Shown piece after piece: positions 42,497-51,786 of a stretch of DNA of 64,000 bases. The notes under the pieces were generated by a model. It was not told the origin of the DNA and did no database searches. It worked only from the letters and a program-made list of their open reading frames with translations. The translations under genes and the position numbers were made by a program. This DNA is from DAIQNV01 sp038748775 (lineage in GTDB: Bacteria; Planctomycetota; Phycisphaerae; Phycisphaerales; UBA1924). Numbering within the stretch: position 1 is the first letter of the stretch; each line of letters starts with the position of its first letter. The stretch lies in NCBI GenBank assembly GCA_038748775.1, contig JBCDIT010000004.1, positions 1-64,000 of the forward strand, in the 5' to 3' direction.

Positions 42497-43237
42497 ATGT
42501 CTCGGGTCGGCCGGGCTCTTGAGCGAGTCCGACAGGACGGTGGCCTCTTGACGACACGCACACCTCAGCCGAAGCATGCCTCGCGCCGGGCCACGCCCTC
42601 GGGGCTGTCGTTCCGGACGCGGATCATTTGGGGCGCGTTGGCTGCGTCGATGGTCGCGGTGACCGGTGGTCTTTCGCTTCTCGGTGGCCCTTCGAATGCT
42701 GGTGCCGCGGGGCGGGTCTTCACGCCCCTCGCCACGATCGATGCTCGAGGCGGCGGGATGGAGTCGGCGGTCCAGGCCGAGGCCCCGCTTGATCGCGATC
42801 GTTGGAAGGCGATCGTTATCCACGACAGCGGCGCCCCCGCCGATTCGCCGACGTCGATCGACGAGCGGCATCGCCGGTCGGGCTTGGCGTCGCTCGGGTA
42901 TCACTTTGTTATCGGAAACGGCGCCCGCATGGGGGACGGCAACGTCCACACCGGGCAGCGTTGGCTCGCCCAGCAGCCCGGTGCGCACGTCGCCGGTCGA
43001 GAAGGCCCTCGGTACAACGAGTCGGCGATCGGGATTTGCCTCGTGGGCGACGGGGATCGTCGTCGTACCACCGACGCGCAGATGCGGGCATTGGTCCGGC
43101 TGGTCGCTGAATTGGCGGCGGAGTTCGAGATCCCCCGCGATCAGATCTACCTGCACAGCGATCTCGCCCCGACGACCAGCCCTGGCCGCCTCTTCCCGGC
43201 CTCGGTCTTCTTCGAGCAGATTGCCTGGCTTCCCTGA
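42497..43237 (+). CDS. N-acetylmuramoyl-L-alanine amidase/PGRP-fold protein
   Basis: About 246 residues from ATG 42497 (TTG 42548 is an alternative start). An N-terminal membrane or signal segment (42-62) precedes an Amidase_2-type domain: AIVIHDSGAP (His109 ligand), LGYHFVIGNG (Tyr135), AHVAG, ESAIGICLVGDG, and LHSDLAPTTSPGRLFP (His220). The position that usually holds the third zinc ligand (Cys or Asp before PGR) is Ser228. It may therefore bind peptidoglycan without cleaving it, or use another ligand. Confidence 0.75.
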   Translation: MSRVGRALERVRQDGGLLTTRTPQPKHASRRATPSGLSFRTRIIWGALAASMVAVTGGLSLLGGPSNAGAAGRVFTPLATIDARGGGMESAVQAEAPLDRDRWKAIVIHDSGAPADSPTSIDERHRRSGLASLGYHFVIGNGARMGDGNVHTGQRWLAQQPGAHVAGREGPRYNESAIGICLVGDGDRRRTTDAQMRALVRLVAELAAEFEIPRDQIYLHSDLAPTTSPGRLFPASVFFEQIAWLP

Positions 43238-43671
43238 TCGGTGGGCGTGTGGACGACCCGCTGGTTCGGCGGCGGTCGTGACCCGCGTCGTCCTGGGGCA
43301 TTGGCACGTTTCTTTGGTGTTTCCGGCATGAGCGTCGTGAGGCGGAAACGTTCTGATCCGAGACCCGTATGACAACAACGAGAGGCTTCGGCGGCCGATT
43401 CGGGTCGCCCGCACGGTCCAGAGAACGCATGGGTCGGATTGGCAAAGGGCGGCGGCGGTACACCGACGCCAGTGTTGGGTAGAATCGAGGACCGCTTGAT
43501 CGGATCGACACGTTCGGCCGATCGATGGGGCTTCGCTCGGGACAGTGAGCGTGTATGGGCGACGGGTGGCGCGAGGGCGCGGCTCAGGGAGGCCCGGAGA
43601 TTCGGAAAATACTAGGTCGCTCCGAAACGGAGTGATGGTGTCGAGGCGGGTCGCCCGCTGGTAAAGGTGTC
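43238..43671 (+). other. intergenic region upstream of the kinase gene
   Basis: 434 bases with no convincing gene on either strand. TAGAAT (43480-43485) could be a -10 box, with only a weak -35 partner (GGTACA, 43457-43462). AAAGG stands just before the kinase ATG. A long leader may exist. Confidence 0.35.
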
Positions 43672-44592
43672 ATGGACGGGTTCCCCGAGATCAAAAAGAA
43701 GGGCGACACGGTCGAGGGGTACCGCGTGCTCTCGGAGATCGGGCGGGGGGCCGCTTCGATCATCTATCTCGTTCAGGACGAGAAGAAGAAGACGATCTGG
43801 GCCCTCAAGCACGTTCAGAAGAATGACGTGAAGGAACAGCGTTTCCTCGACCAGGCTGAGATCGAGTACCAGATCTCGCAGCAGCTCGGTCACCCGGTGA
43901 TCCGCGCGATCCCGAGGTTGATCAAGAAGGGGAGCCTGCTCAAGACCAAGGAGCTCTTCCTTGTCATGGAGCTTGTCGACGGCCAGTCGATGGAGAGGCA
44001 CCCACCTAGCACCTTCGAGGAAGCGATCGAGATTTTCATGCAGGTTGCGCAGGGCCTGCATCACATGCACGAGCGTGGGTTTGTGCACGCCGACATGAAG
44101 CCCAACAACATCGTCGTTTCCGACGGTGGGGTTGCGAAGGTGATCGACCTCGGTCAGAGTTGCAAGATCGGGACGATCAAGCCCCGCATCCAGGGCACGC
44201 CGGATTACATCGCCCCCGAGCAGGTTCACCGGCGTGAGATCACCCCGCTGACCGACGTCTACAACCTCGGGGCGACGATGTACTGGGTCCTGACCAGGAA
44301 GAACATCCCGACTGCTCTGGGCAAGGGCGATCGCCTTCTCGGGTCCGTTGACGATTCGCTGCTCGAGAAGCCGAAGCCGGCGCGTGAGCTCAACCCCAGG
44401 ATCCCCGAACTGCTCGATGAGATCATCATGCAGTGCGTTGAGGTGACGCCTGAGTCCAGGCCTTCTTCGATGCAAAAGGTGAACGATCGCCTTGAGCTCG
44501 TTTTGGGCAAGCTCATCGCCCTGCAGCAGCAGTCTCCGGGCGACGCGTCGAAGGGGCAGCCATCCGCCGGTCACGGCGTGGCCGAGGCGTGA
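43672..44592 (+). CDS. cytoplasmic Ser/Thr protein kinase
   Basis: 306 residues with no membrane segment. Kinase landmarks: glycine loop IGRGAASIIYLV (23-34), Lys46 in WALKHV, catalytic loop VHADMKPNN with Asp141, Lys143 and Asn146 (HRD has become HAD), DFG replaced by DLG (159-161), and TPDYIAPEQ. The catalytic Asp residues are kept, so activity is likely. The Pro/Ser-rich tail (PGDASKGQPSAGHGVAEA) has no sensor domain. A PPP-like phosphoesterase gene starts 56 bases later in the same direction, suggesting a kinase/phosphatase pair. Confidence 0.88.
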   Translation: MDGFPEIKKKGDTVEGYRVLSEIGRGAASIIYLVQDEKKKTIWALKHVQKNDVKEQRFLDQAEIEYQISQQLGHPVIRAIPRLIKKGSLLKTKELFLVMELVDGQSMERHPPSTFEEAIEIFMQVAQGLHHMHERGFVHADMKPNNIVVSDGGVAKVIDLGQSCKIGTIKPRIQGTPDYIAPEQVHRREITPLTDVYNLGATMYWVLTRKNIPTALGKGDRLLGSVDDSLLEKPKPARELNPRIPELLDEIIMQCVEVTPESRPSSMQKVNDRLELVLGKLIALQQQSPGDASKGQPSAGHGVAEA

Positions 44593-44648
44593 GCGTCTTC
44601 GGGCCTGGCCGGATCGGGGACCCGATCGGACCGGGGGGAGGCTGACGC

Positions 44649-45566
44649 GTGTCACTCGAGTTGGATGTTCGCGATCCCGACGAGGTTGTTGCCGTATTGA
44701 ACGCGGGGGCTGAGGCGAACCTCTCCGCGGAGTGTCGCGACGGCTCGATCGACCGGATCAAGCCTCCGGGGACGCTGCTCGCGACGGGTGACCTCCACGA
44801 CAACCCGACCCATTTGCAACGTCTGCTCGATGTCGCGCGGTACGACGGGCACGCCAGCGAGGTGACGCCCCCGGACGCTGGTGACTGGCCCAGGCCGGTC
44901 CACCTGGTGCTTCATGAGGTCATCCACTCCGACGCGCTGATCAACGGGATGGACTTCAGCTACCGAGCCCTAGCCAGGGTGGCGTCGGTCAAGGCCGATC
45001 ACCCCGAGCACGTGCACACGTTGCTCGCCAACCACGAGTTGAGTCAGATCGTGGGGGCCGGGATCATCAAGAACGGGATCCGCGTGGTCGAGGCGTTCAA
45101 CGAGGGTGTCGAGTTCACGTTCGAGCACCGGGCGGACGACGTGACCGAGGCGATCAACCGCTTCGTTCGATCGATGCCCCTTGCGCTGCGTTGCGAGACT
45201 CCCAAAGGCGACATCCTTTGTGCCCACAGCCTCCCGGGCGTCGGCATGATGGATCGGTTCGACCCTGACGTGATCACCCGTGCGCTTACCGACGATGATC
45301 TTATACCGCGTCGTGGCTCGGCGCACCTGATGGTCTGGGGCCGTGGCTATGACGCCGATCAGCTCGAGGATCTCGTGGAGCGGTGGGGTGTGAGCCTGTT
45401 TGTGTTGGGCCACGAGCACGTCCCGGGCGGCGTCGAGTTCCGCGCGCCGAACGCGATCATTCTGAACAGCGATCACGATGACGGCGTTTACCTGCCGGTC
45501 GACCTCGGGCACCCTCCGCTCGCGGTTGATGCGCCGGGCCTTGTTCGCCCGTTACGCTGGTCCTGA
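44649..45566 (+). CDS. PPP-like metallophosphoesterase
   Basis: 305 residues from a GTG with GGAGG about 9 bases upstream. Metal-binding blocks of the calcineurin-like fold: LATGDLHDN (44-52), LHEVIHSD in place of GDxxDRG, LLANHEL with Asn-His-Glu (128-130), ILCAHSLPG and FVLGHEH. The order and spacing fit the PPP protein-phosphatase branch, with degenerate motif II. The upstream gene is a kinase; dephosphorylating kinase targets is a reasonable but untested idea. Cytoplasmic. Confidence 0.8.
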   Translation: MSLELDVRDPDEVVAVLNAGAEANLSAECRDGSIDRIKPPGTLLATGDLHDNPTHLQRLLDVARYDGHASEVTPPDAGDWPRPVHLVLHEVIHSDALINGMDFSYRALARVASVKADHPEHVHTLLANHELSQIVGAGIIKNGIRVVEAFNEGVEFTFEHRADDVTEAINRFVRSMPLALRCETPKGDILCAHSLPGVGMMDRFDPDVITRALTDDDLIPRRGSAHLMVWGRGYDADQLEDLVERWGVSLFVLGHEHVPGGVEFRAPNAIILNSDHDDGVYLPVDLGHPPLAVDAPGLVRPLRWS

Positions 45567-45598
45567 GCCGAACGCAGGCGTCATCGGAGGATCGCAGC

Positions 45599-46423
45599 AT
45601 GCCTGGATTCCGTCTCGTTCTCGTTGTGATGAGCGCTTTCCTCCTTGGGTGCAACCCGCCTGTGCAGGGTCTTCGCGACCTCGGGTCGGACCCCGGCGCC
45701 GACGCGACATGGGCCCACGGCACCTGGTACCTCGTTCAGGAAGAACCGTCGCCTGCGTGGGGCCTGGAAGTCCGCGGGCACGACGACGAGGAGCGGGCGG
45801 CGCCGGGGGCGGGTGTCATCTCACTCGCGGTTCCTTCCGAATGGGCGGGGACGTTTGACCCGGATGACGTGGACGTGTCGCTTGCGTGTTTCCAACTCGA
45901 GGGTGGCGCGATCGAACTCGACCGCGCGACGTATTCGGCCGTTCGTTCAGATAACGGTGAACTGCTCGTCGCGTTCACGCCGGTCTCCGGTTTGCCGTCG
46001 GTGTTCTCCGGGCGCGGCGCCGGCGTTCGTCTGAGGACGTACGGGGCGATCGAGAAAGTCGGCGGAGCCCTTGTCGCCCGATGGATTGTCGCCACCGAGG
46101 AAGCCGAGGGCATCGCCGAACGTCTCGGCCTTGAGACCATCGTTGAGCGCCCGGCTGACCGAGGGTTCTTGTCGCCGAGCCATACGAGTTTCCTCGTCCT
46201 CGGCGATCAGGGCGAGATGAAGCGGTTCGTTCAGGCCGCCCTGGACGAAGGCGCGATGGCGACGGCGGTCTTCACTCGCGAAGCAATCAGCCCGCCGCCA
46301 CCCGAGCCACTCGATGCCGACTGGGAGCCCGACGACGCGTGGCGAAGCCAGTACGAGAGCCGATTTCGGGCCTTTACGGAACGCTACCCCGAGGCCGCGG
46401 CGATCCTGGCGGACGACGACTAG
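45599..46423 (+). CDS. lipoprotein of unknown function
   Basis: 274 residues. A lipoprotein signal ends at LLGC (about residues 15-18). The mature chain is acidic and mixed alpha/beta (WYLVQEEPSPAWGLEV, VSLACFQLEGGAIEL, HTSFLVLGDQGEMKRFV). GGAGG precedes the ATG. It follows the phosphoesterase by 32 bases, so may be part of the same transcript. Family not recognised. Confidence 0.7.
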   Translation: MPGFRLVLVVMSAFLLGCNPPVQGLRDLGSDPGADATWAHGTWYLVQEEPSPAWGLEVRGHDDEERAAPGAGVISLAVPSEWAGTFDPDDVDVSLACFQLEGGAIELDRATYSAVRSDNGELLVAFTPVSGLPSVFSGRGAGVRLRTYGAIEKVGGALVARWIVATEEAEGIAERLGLETIVERPADRGFLSPSHTSFLVLGDQGEMKRFVQAALDEGAMATAVFTREAISPPPPEPLDADWEPDDAWRSQYESRFRAFTERYPEAAAILADDD

Positions 46424-46462
46424 GCCAGCGATGAGCGGCCGCTCCGGCGCTATCGTGAGGGT

Positions 46463-47782
46463 ATGACGCACCCTGCCGATGACGCCGTGTTTGATCTGAT
46501 TCGTTCGCAGGACCCCGAGGCCGCGGCGATCCTGGACCGCGAGCGGGACCGCCAGGAATCGACGATCGAACTGATCGCGAGCGAGAACCACGCCAGCCCG
46601 GCGGTGATGCACGCGGCCGGCACGTGCTTCACCAACAAGTACGCCGAGGGGTATCCGGGGCGTCGCTACTACGGCGGGTGCGCCCACATGGACGAGATCG
46701 AGACGCTCGCGCGTGAGCGCGCGTGCTCGCTCTTCAACTGCACGTACGCCAACGTCCAGCCGCACTCGGGCGCTCAGGCCAACACGGCGGTATTCATGGG
46801 CCTCATGGAGGCGGGGGATACGTTCGCGAGTCTGACGCTCGCCGATGGCGGCCACCTGAGCCACGGCATGAAGCTCAACTTCAGCGGGACCTTCTACAAC
46901 CCGGTCCACTACCCGCTTCACTACGACGAGGGCTCGGCCGAGTTCGAGACCATCGACTACGGCGCCGTTCGCGAGGTCTGCATGGAGCACAAGCCCAAGA
47001 TGCTGCTGACCGGGTACTCGGCGTATAGCCGGCAGATCGACTTCGCGAAGTTCCGCGAGATCGCCGATGCGTGCGGGGCCATATTGATGGCCGACGTCGC
47101 GCACGTCGCCGGATTGATCGCCGGTGGGAAGCACCCGAGCCCGTTCCCGCATTGCGACGTCGTCACAACGACGACGCACAAGAGCCTGAGGGGCCCGAGG
47201 GGCGGTTTGATCCTCACGAACAACGAGGACATCTTCAAGAAGACCAACAAGGCCTTGTTCCCGGGTGTCCAGGGCGGTCCGCTCATGCACGTGGTTTTCG
47301 CCAAGGCTGTCGCGTTCGGCGAAGCGCTCAAGCCCGAGTTCGCCGATTACCAGGGCCGCGTGGTTGCCAACGCGACCGCCCTCGCTTCGGCCCTGACCGA
47401 GCGTGGCTACCGCATCTGCTCGGGCGGCACCGACAACCACGTCATGCTGGTCGACTTGCGCCCGAAGAGCGATGAACTCACGGGGGCCGATGCGGAGCGT
47501 TGGCTCGAAGAAGCGGGCATCATCTGCAACAAGAACGGGATCCCCAAGGACCCCCGGCCACCCATGAAGACCCGCGGGATTCGCCTCGGCGCCCCGGCGA
47601 CGACGACTCGGGGGTTCGGGACCGGGGAGATGACAACGGTCGCCTCGTTCATCGACCGAGTGCTCAGCGCTGGGCTGAAGGGCGACGAGGCGAGGTCGAC
47701 CGAAACAGCAGCGGTGCGTGAAGAGGTGCGAGCGTTGTGCGCGAACTTCCCGATGCCCGGCGCGACTCCGGCCGCGGTGTAA
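46463..47782 (+). CDS. glyA: serine hydroxymethyltransferase
   Basis: 439 residues. PLP enzyme converting serine and tetrahydrofolate to glycine and 5,10-methylene-THF. Signatures: STIELIASENHASPAV, NKYAEGYPGRRYYGG, HLSHGMKLNFSG, and the PLP lysine in VTTTTHKSLRGPRGG. Full length; strongly biased codons suggest good expression. GAGGGT precedes the ATG. It converges with the HD-domain gene with only 6 bases between stops. Confidence 0.97.
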   Translation: MTHPADDAVFDLIRSQDPEAAAILDRERDRQESTIELIASENHASPAVMHAAGTCFTNKYAEGYPGRRYYGGCAHMDEIETLARERACSLFNCTYANVQPHSGAQANTAVFMGLMEAGDTFASLTLADGGHLSHGMKLNFSGTFYNPVHYPLHYDEGSAEFETIDYGAVREVCMEHKPKMLLTGYSAYSRQIDFAKFREIADACGAILMADVAHVAGLIAGGKHPSPFPHCDVVTTTTHKSLRGPRGGLILTNNEDIFKKTNKALFPGVQGGPLMHVVFAKAVAFGEALKPEFADYQGRVVANATALASALTERGYRICSGGTDNHVMLVDLRPKSDELTGADAERWLEEAGIICNKNGIPKDPRPPMKTRGIRLGAPATTTRGFGTGEMTTVASFIDRVLSAGLKGDEARSTETAAVREEVRALCANFPMPGATPAAV

Positions 47783-47788
47783 CACCGG

Positions 47789-50140
47789 CTACGCCGTCTT
47801 CTCTCCGCCGCTCTTGTCGGGCTTGTCGGCGGCCGCTGACTCGGTCTTCGATTCGCTGCCTGGGTAGCTGATGCGCCCGTGGTAGATCGACGCGACGGTT
47901 TTGCTGATCGACTCCACGACGGTCTGCAGCTCGCGGAAGGTCAGGTCGCACTGGTCGAACTGCCCGTCGGCGAGGCGCTTGGCGGCGAATTCGCGGACGA
48001 ACGCGTCGACGCGGCTGGGCGTTGGTTCGGCGAGGGTGCGGGTCGCGCTCTCGACCGCGTCGGTGAGCATGAGGATGGCGCATTCACGCGTCTTGGGCTT
48101 GGGGCCTGGGTAGCGGTAGTCGAGCTCTTCGGGCAGACGTTCACTCTCTGCGTCGGGGTCGTTTTCGGCTGTGCGTTCAATCGCGCGGCGGTAGAAGTAC
48201 TCGACGAGCGTGGTGCCGTGGTGGGCCTCGATGAAGTGGTGGAGCACCTTGGGCAGCCCGAACTCGCGGGCGATCTCGACGCCGTCCTTGACGTGTCCGA
48301 CGATGACGAGCAGGCTCATCGCCGGGCTCAGTTTGTCGTGCTTGTTGGGGCCGCCCGACTGGTTCTCGACGAAGTACTCGGGCTTGTTCATTTTGCCCAC
48401 GTCGTGGTAGAGACCGCCGACGTAGGTGAGCAGTCCGTTGGCACCGATCGCGTCGGCCGCTTGCTCTGCGATCGTGGCGACGTTGAGCGAGTGGTTGTAC
48501 GTCCCGGGGGCGCGCTGCTGGAGTTCGCGAAGCAGCGGTTGCTTCGGATCGCGCAGCTCGATGAGCGTCATTCCGGTCGTGACGTCGAACGAGCGTTCGA
48601 TGGCCGGGAGGGTGAAGAGCGTCGTGCCACCGACGAGGAACCCGGAGAACGCGGCGAGCAGGCCATCCCTGAGCGACTGCATGAGCGACTCATCGACCAT
48701 CGGCAGCGAAAGCAGCCTGACGCTCAGGACGCCCCCGCCCAAGACGAGCCCGGAGACGAGGGCCATCGAGACGATGGCCCTGCGGTCGCGGATCTCGTCG
48801 AGACGCCACGCGGCGATCGCGACACCGGTCAGCAGCACGAGCGTGTCGCCGGCGGGAAGCTTGAGGGCGATGGAAACGAGTAGAGAGGCGACGGCGCCGA
48901 CCGCCATCGCGGCGCGCCGGTCGTACACGATCACGACAAGCACGCCGACCTGCAACACGGACGTTGTTGCGACGAGCGCGATGAACCGCGGGTCGATGGA
49001 GGCAACGCCGGCGCTGAGCGCGAGCCCCATCGTCATCGCGACCGCGAGCCACGCGGCGCGCGGCGCCCTCGAAGCGGCGCGCGGCGCCGTGACCGCGAGC
49101 AGCCCGGCCGCGAGCGCCGCGAGCGCCGCGACGGCGCCGAAGACCGCGATTCGGGGCAACCACACTTGCCAGAACGGGGCCGCTTCTCGGAAGCGAGCCC
49201 GTTCGGCGTTGGCGATTTCAAGATCGGCCGGCGAAACGACGTCGCCGCGCGTCAGGATCGTCTGGCCGACGCCCCGGGGGATGACCACCGGAGGAACGGC
49301 GTCCGCCGCGGCGTCCTCGCGTTTAGCTTGCAACGCCGCGTCTGTCCGGTAGGTCGGCCGGGTCCAGGCTTCCAACGATTGGACCACAACCTCGGCTTGG
49401 ACGCCGGTGAAACCAGCGTTCTTCGCGAAGCGTGTCGCCCGCTCGCGGACGCTGGCCGCGTCTTCTGCGTTGATCGCTTGGTCCCGCGGCACGAGCGTCG
49501 AGCGGTCGCCTCTGATCAACTCGATCTGTCGGCTTGTGCCTTGTTGCGCCGCTCTCGGGTAGTCGGCTCCGGAGAGAAGCGGGTTGCGCTCGAGAACGTC
49601 GACGAGAACGTCGAGTCGGCTATCCCAAGCGGCGAGCCCGCCTTCTTCCGAAGCGACGAGCCTCAACGCTTCGAGTCGTTCTGAGTTGATTCCGGCCGAC
49701 TCACGGAGTTCTTGTGCGAGGTCGTCGAGCGCCGCGGCGTCGACGCTCTCACGGGGCAGCCTCTCAAGCGTCGCGCGGAGCGCGTCGATCGCACCGCTGA
49801 CCGGCGAGAGCACCCGGGGTGTTGATTGGCGAGCGGTGTTCTTTGTGAGCTCGGTCTGTTCGTCGTTGACGACTTGGAACTCGACGCGGACGACCGTGGT
49901 GGTCCGCGCGACGTCGCCCGGTGCGATCAGCGGGAGTTCGCGCGCCCAGCCCACCACGAACCCGCACACGAGCACGAACGCGATCCATACGATCAGCGTC
50001 GGGCCGAGGTGCGGGTGGAGCACGGCATCGGTCATCCTCTCGCGCCAGGTCGCGGTCTGTTGCCTCACGGCGATCTTGCGGCCCGGCTTGGCCTTCTTGG
50101 TCCCGCTGGGCAGCTTGAGCTTGGTGCCGTCCTTCGCCAT
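47789..50140 (-). CDS. pgpH: 7TM receptor with HD phosphodiesterase domain (PgpH-like)
   Basis: 783 residues from ATG 50140 (an upstream ATG at 50167 overlaps phoH). One N-terminal helix, an extracytoplasmic 7TMR-HDED-type domain, a block of seven membrane helices in the middle and a C-terminal HD domain: GLYHDVGKMNKP (His579/Asp580) and FIEAHHGTTLVEYFYRRA. This is the YqfF/PgpH layout, where the HD domain hydrolyses cyclic di-AMP. It starts 7 bases after phoH; phoH next to a yqfF-type gene is a known arrangement in Gram-positives. c-di-AMP specificity here is inference. Confidence 0.85.
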   Translation of the reverse strand: MAKDGTKLKLPSGTKKAKPGRKIAVRQQTATWRERMTDAVLHPHLGPTLIVWIAFVLVCGFVVGWARELPLIAPGDVARTTTVVRVEFQVVNDEQTELTKNTARQSTPRVLSPVSGAIDALRATLERLPRESVDAAALDDLAQELRESAGINSERLEALRLVASEEGGLAAWDSRLDVLVDVLERNPLLSGADYPRAAQQGTSRQIELIRGDRSTLVPRDQAINAEDAASVRERATRFAKNAGFTGVQAEVVVQSLEAWTRPTYRTDAALQAKREDAAADAVPPVVIPRGVGQTILTRGDVVSPADLEIANAERARFREAAPFWQVWLPRIAVFGAVAALAALAAGLLAVTAPRAASRAPRAAWLAVAMTMGLALSAGVASIDPRFIALVATTSVLQVGVLVVIVYDRRAAMAVGAVASLLVSIALKLPAGDTLVLLTGVAIAAWRLDEIRDRRAIVSMALVSGLVLGGGVLSVRLLSLPMVDESLMQSLRDGLLAAFSGFLVGGTTLFTLPAIERSFDVTTGMTLIELRDPKQPLLRELQQRAPGTYNHSLNVATIAEQAADAIGANGLLTYVGGLYHDVGKMNKPEYFVENQSGGPNKHDKLSPAMSLLVIVGHVKDGVEIAREFGLPKVLHHFIEAHHGTTLVEYFYRRAIERTAENDPDAESERLPEELDYRYPGPKPKTRECAILMLTDAVESATRTLAEPTPSRVDAFVREFAAKRLADGQFDQCDLTFRELQTVVESISKTVASIYHGRISYPGSESKTESAAADKPDKSGGEKTA

Positions 50141-50147
50141 AAGCCCC

Positions 50148-51206
50148 TCAGTGGTCCGAAGGCTCATCGCTCAGCGCTTCGGAGAGCGCGCCGGCGAGGG
50201 GGGAGCTTTCTTCGGTTTCGCCATATGCCTCGACGATCCGTTGGACCAACTTATGGCGCACGACATCGCGCCCCGTGAGTTGGACCCAGCCTATTCCGGG
50301 GATTCGTCGGAGCCGGCGCGCGGCGTCGATAAGCCCGCTCTCGGTGGGGTCTGGGAGATCGATCTGGGTGGTGTCACCGGTAATCACCGCTCGCGATCCC
50401 TGTCCCAGCCTGGTCAGAAACATTTTCATTTGCCCACGCGTCGTGTTCTGAGCTTCATCGAGGATCACCATCGCGTTGTTGAGCGTTCGGCCGCGCATGA
50501 ACGCAAGCGGTGAGATCTCGATGACATCGTTCTCGGTGAACCGCCTGATCGTGGGGTAGTCAAGCATGTCATGCAGTGCATCGATCAACGGCCGGAGATA
50601 CGGATTGACCTTGTCTTGCAGGTCTCCCGGCAAGAAGCCTAATCGTTCACCCGCTTCGACGGCGGGTCTCGCGAGCACGATTTTTTGGACCAGCCCGGTC
50701 TTGAGCATGTGGACAGCCGCGGCGACCGCAAGATAGGTCTTGCCGGTGCCGGCGGGCCCGATCCCGAAGACGAGTTCATTGGTTCTGATCGCGTCGAGGT
50801 AGGCGCCTTGCTGGTCGGTCTTGGGTTTGACGGGGCGTCCGCCGGCGTAGACCGACATCGTCCCCTCCCAGGCCGATCCGCCGAGTTCGGTCGTCGTCGC
50901 GCGGCCGCCGACGCCGGGTGCAACGCCTGAAGCGTCGAGCTCTTGGGCTCGGGCGGCCTGCTCTGCGATCAGATCGAGCACCTCGGCCCGATCGAGCGGC
51001 TCTGTTTCCCGGGCCGCCTCGGCCAATCTTTCGAGAATGGTGCGCGCGACCGCGACCCTGGCCCGATCTCCGGCGACGCGCACCGTACCCTCGCGGGCCG
51101 CGATGTTGACGCCGAGCGCCTCTCGGATCATCTTGAGGTTGCGTTCAGCCGAACCGAGCACGCCGACGCGTTCAGGGCCAGGAGGAACTCTGATGGTGAT
51201 TTCCAC
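50148..51206 (-). CDS. phoH: PhoH-family ATPase (YbeZ-like)
   Basis: 352 residues from a GTG at 51206. A KH-like N-terminus (RVGVLGSAERNLKMIREALGVNIAAREG) is followed by a RecA-type ATPase: Walker A GIGPAGTGKT, LARPAVEAGERLGFLPGDLQDK, Walker B AMVILDEAQNTTRGQMKMFLTR and GDTTQIDLP. Associated with RNA metabolism/YbeY function in other bacteria. It precedes the HD gene with 7 bases between them. Its start overlaps the divergent lipoprotein start by 14 bases. Confidence 0.9.
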   Translation of the reverse strand: MEITIRVPPGPERVGVLGSAERNLKMIREALGVNIAAREGTVRVAGDRARVAVARTILERLAEAARETEPLDRAEVLDLIAEQAARAQELDASGVAPGVGGRATTTELGGSAWEGTMSVYAGGRPVKPKTDQQGAYLDAIRTNELVFGIGPAGTGKTYLAVAAAVHMLKTGLVQKIVLARPAVEAGERLGFLPGDLQDKVNPYLRPLIDALHDMLDYPTIRRFTENDVIEISPLAFMRGRTLNNAMVILDEAQNTTRGQMKMFLTRLGQGSRAVITGDTTQIDLPDPTESGLIDAARRLRRIPGIGWVQLTGRDVVRHKLVQRIVEAYGETEESSPLAGALSEALSDEPSDH

Positions 51207-51786
51207 GAACGCAGGGCTCCGATGGACCAGGTGTCCGACCGTTGACGACCGGGTTCGGACCGGCCGGAACTCTACGCGCACGCCGTTCGGATCGCGCCTC
51301 GGGCTGCTTTCGGCCATTCTCGCGGGTCTGGCGCTGTCCGGGTGTGCGGGGAAGCCGTCGCCCCTGGGAGAAGCGTCGCGCTCGCTCGACGTCGATGGTG
51401 TGGTTCGGGTGATCGTCGCCGACTGGGACGATCTCGACGCGGCGGTCGAGGTCGCGTTGACCCGTTGCGAGTTGGCGTCGCTCGATCGGGACACGTCCAC
51501 GCGTGCTATCGAGCGCCAGGACGGGTACTCCGATCAGGGCTACCCGGACGAGGTGGAGACGGTGCTGACCTGGACGCTGTCGACGAGGGATGGTCGGCCG
51601 GGTGTCCTCGAGGCGACGCGGTCGATCGTCGACGCATCAGGTCTCGGGCGGGACAACGAGATCACGCTGCGCGTGCGGATCGGTACGTTCGGCACACCGA
51701 GTGAAGAGGCGTGCGTTTCTGATGAAGTCACGGCGCGACTCGAGGCGCTGCGGGGCCTGACGGTGGCGCCGCTTGACGGATCATGA
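51193..51786 (+). CDS. lipoprotein of unknown function
   Basis: 197 residues from ATG 51193, preceded by AGGAGG at ideal spacing. A long n-region (about 35 residues) leads to a hydrophobic segment and lipobox LSGC. The mature chain is mixed (VVRVIVADWDDLDAAVEVAL..., TWTLSTRDGRPGVLEATRSIV). Its first codons overlap the 5' end of phoH on the other strand; no later start codon precedes the signal. The 3' end overlaps the kinase stop on the other strand by 6 bases. Family unknown. Confidence 0.6.
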   Translation: MVISTNAGLRWTRCPTVDDRVRTGRNSTRTPFGSRLGLLSAILAGLALSGCAGKPSPLGEASRSLDVDGVVRVIVADWDDLDAAVEVALTRCELASLDRDTSTRAIERQDGYSDQGYPDEVETVLTWTLSTRDGRPGVLEATRSIVDASGLGRDNEITLRVRIGTFGTPSEEACVSDEVTARLEALRGLTVAPLDGS

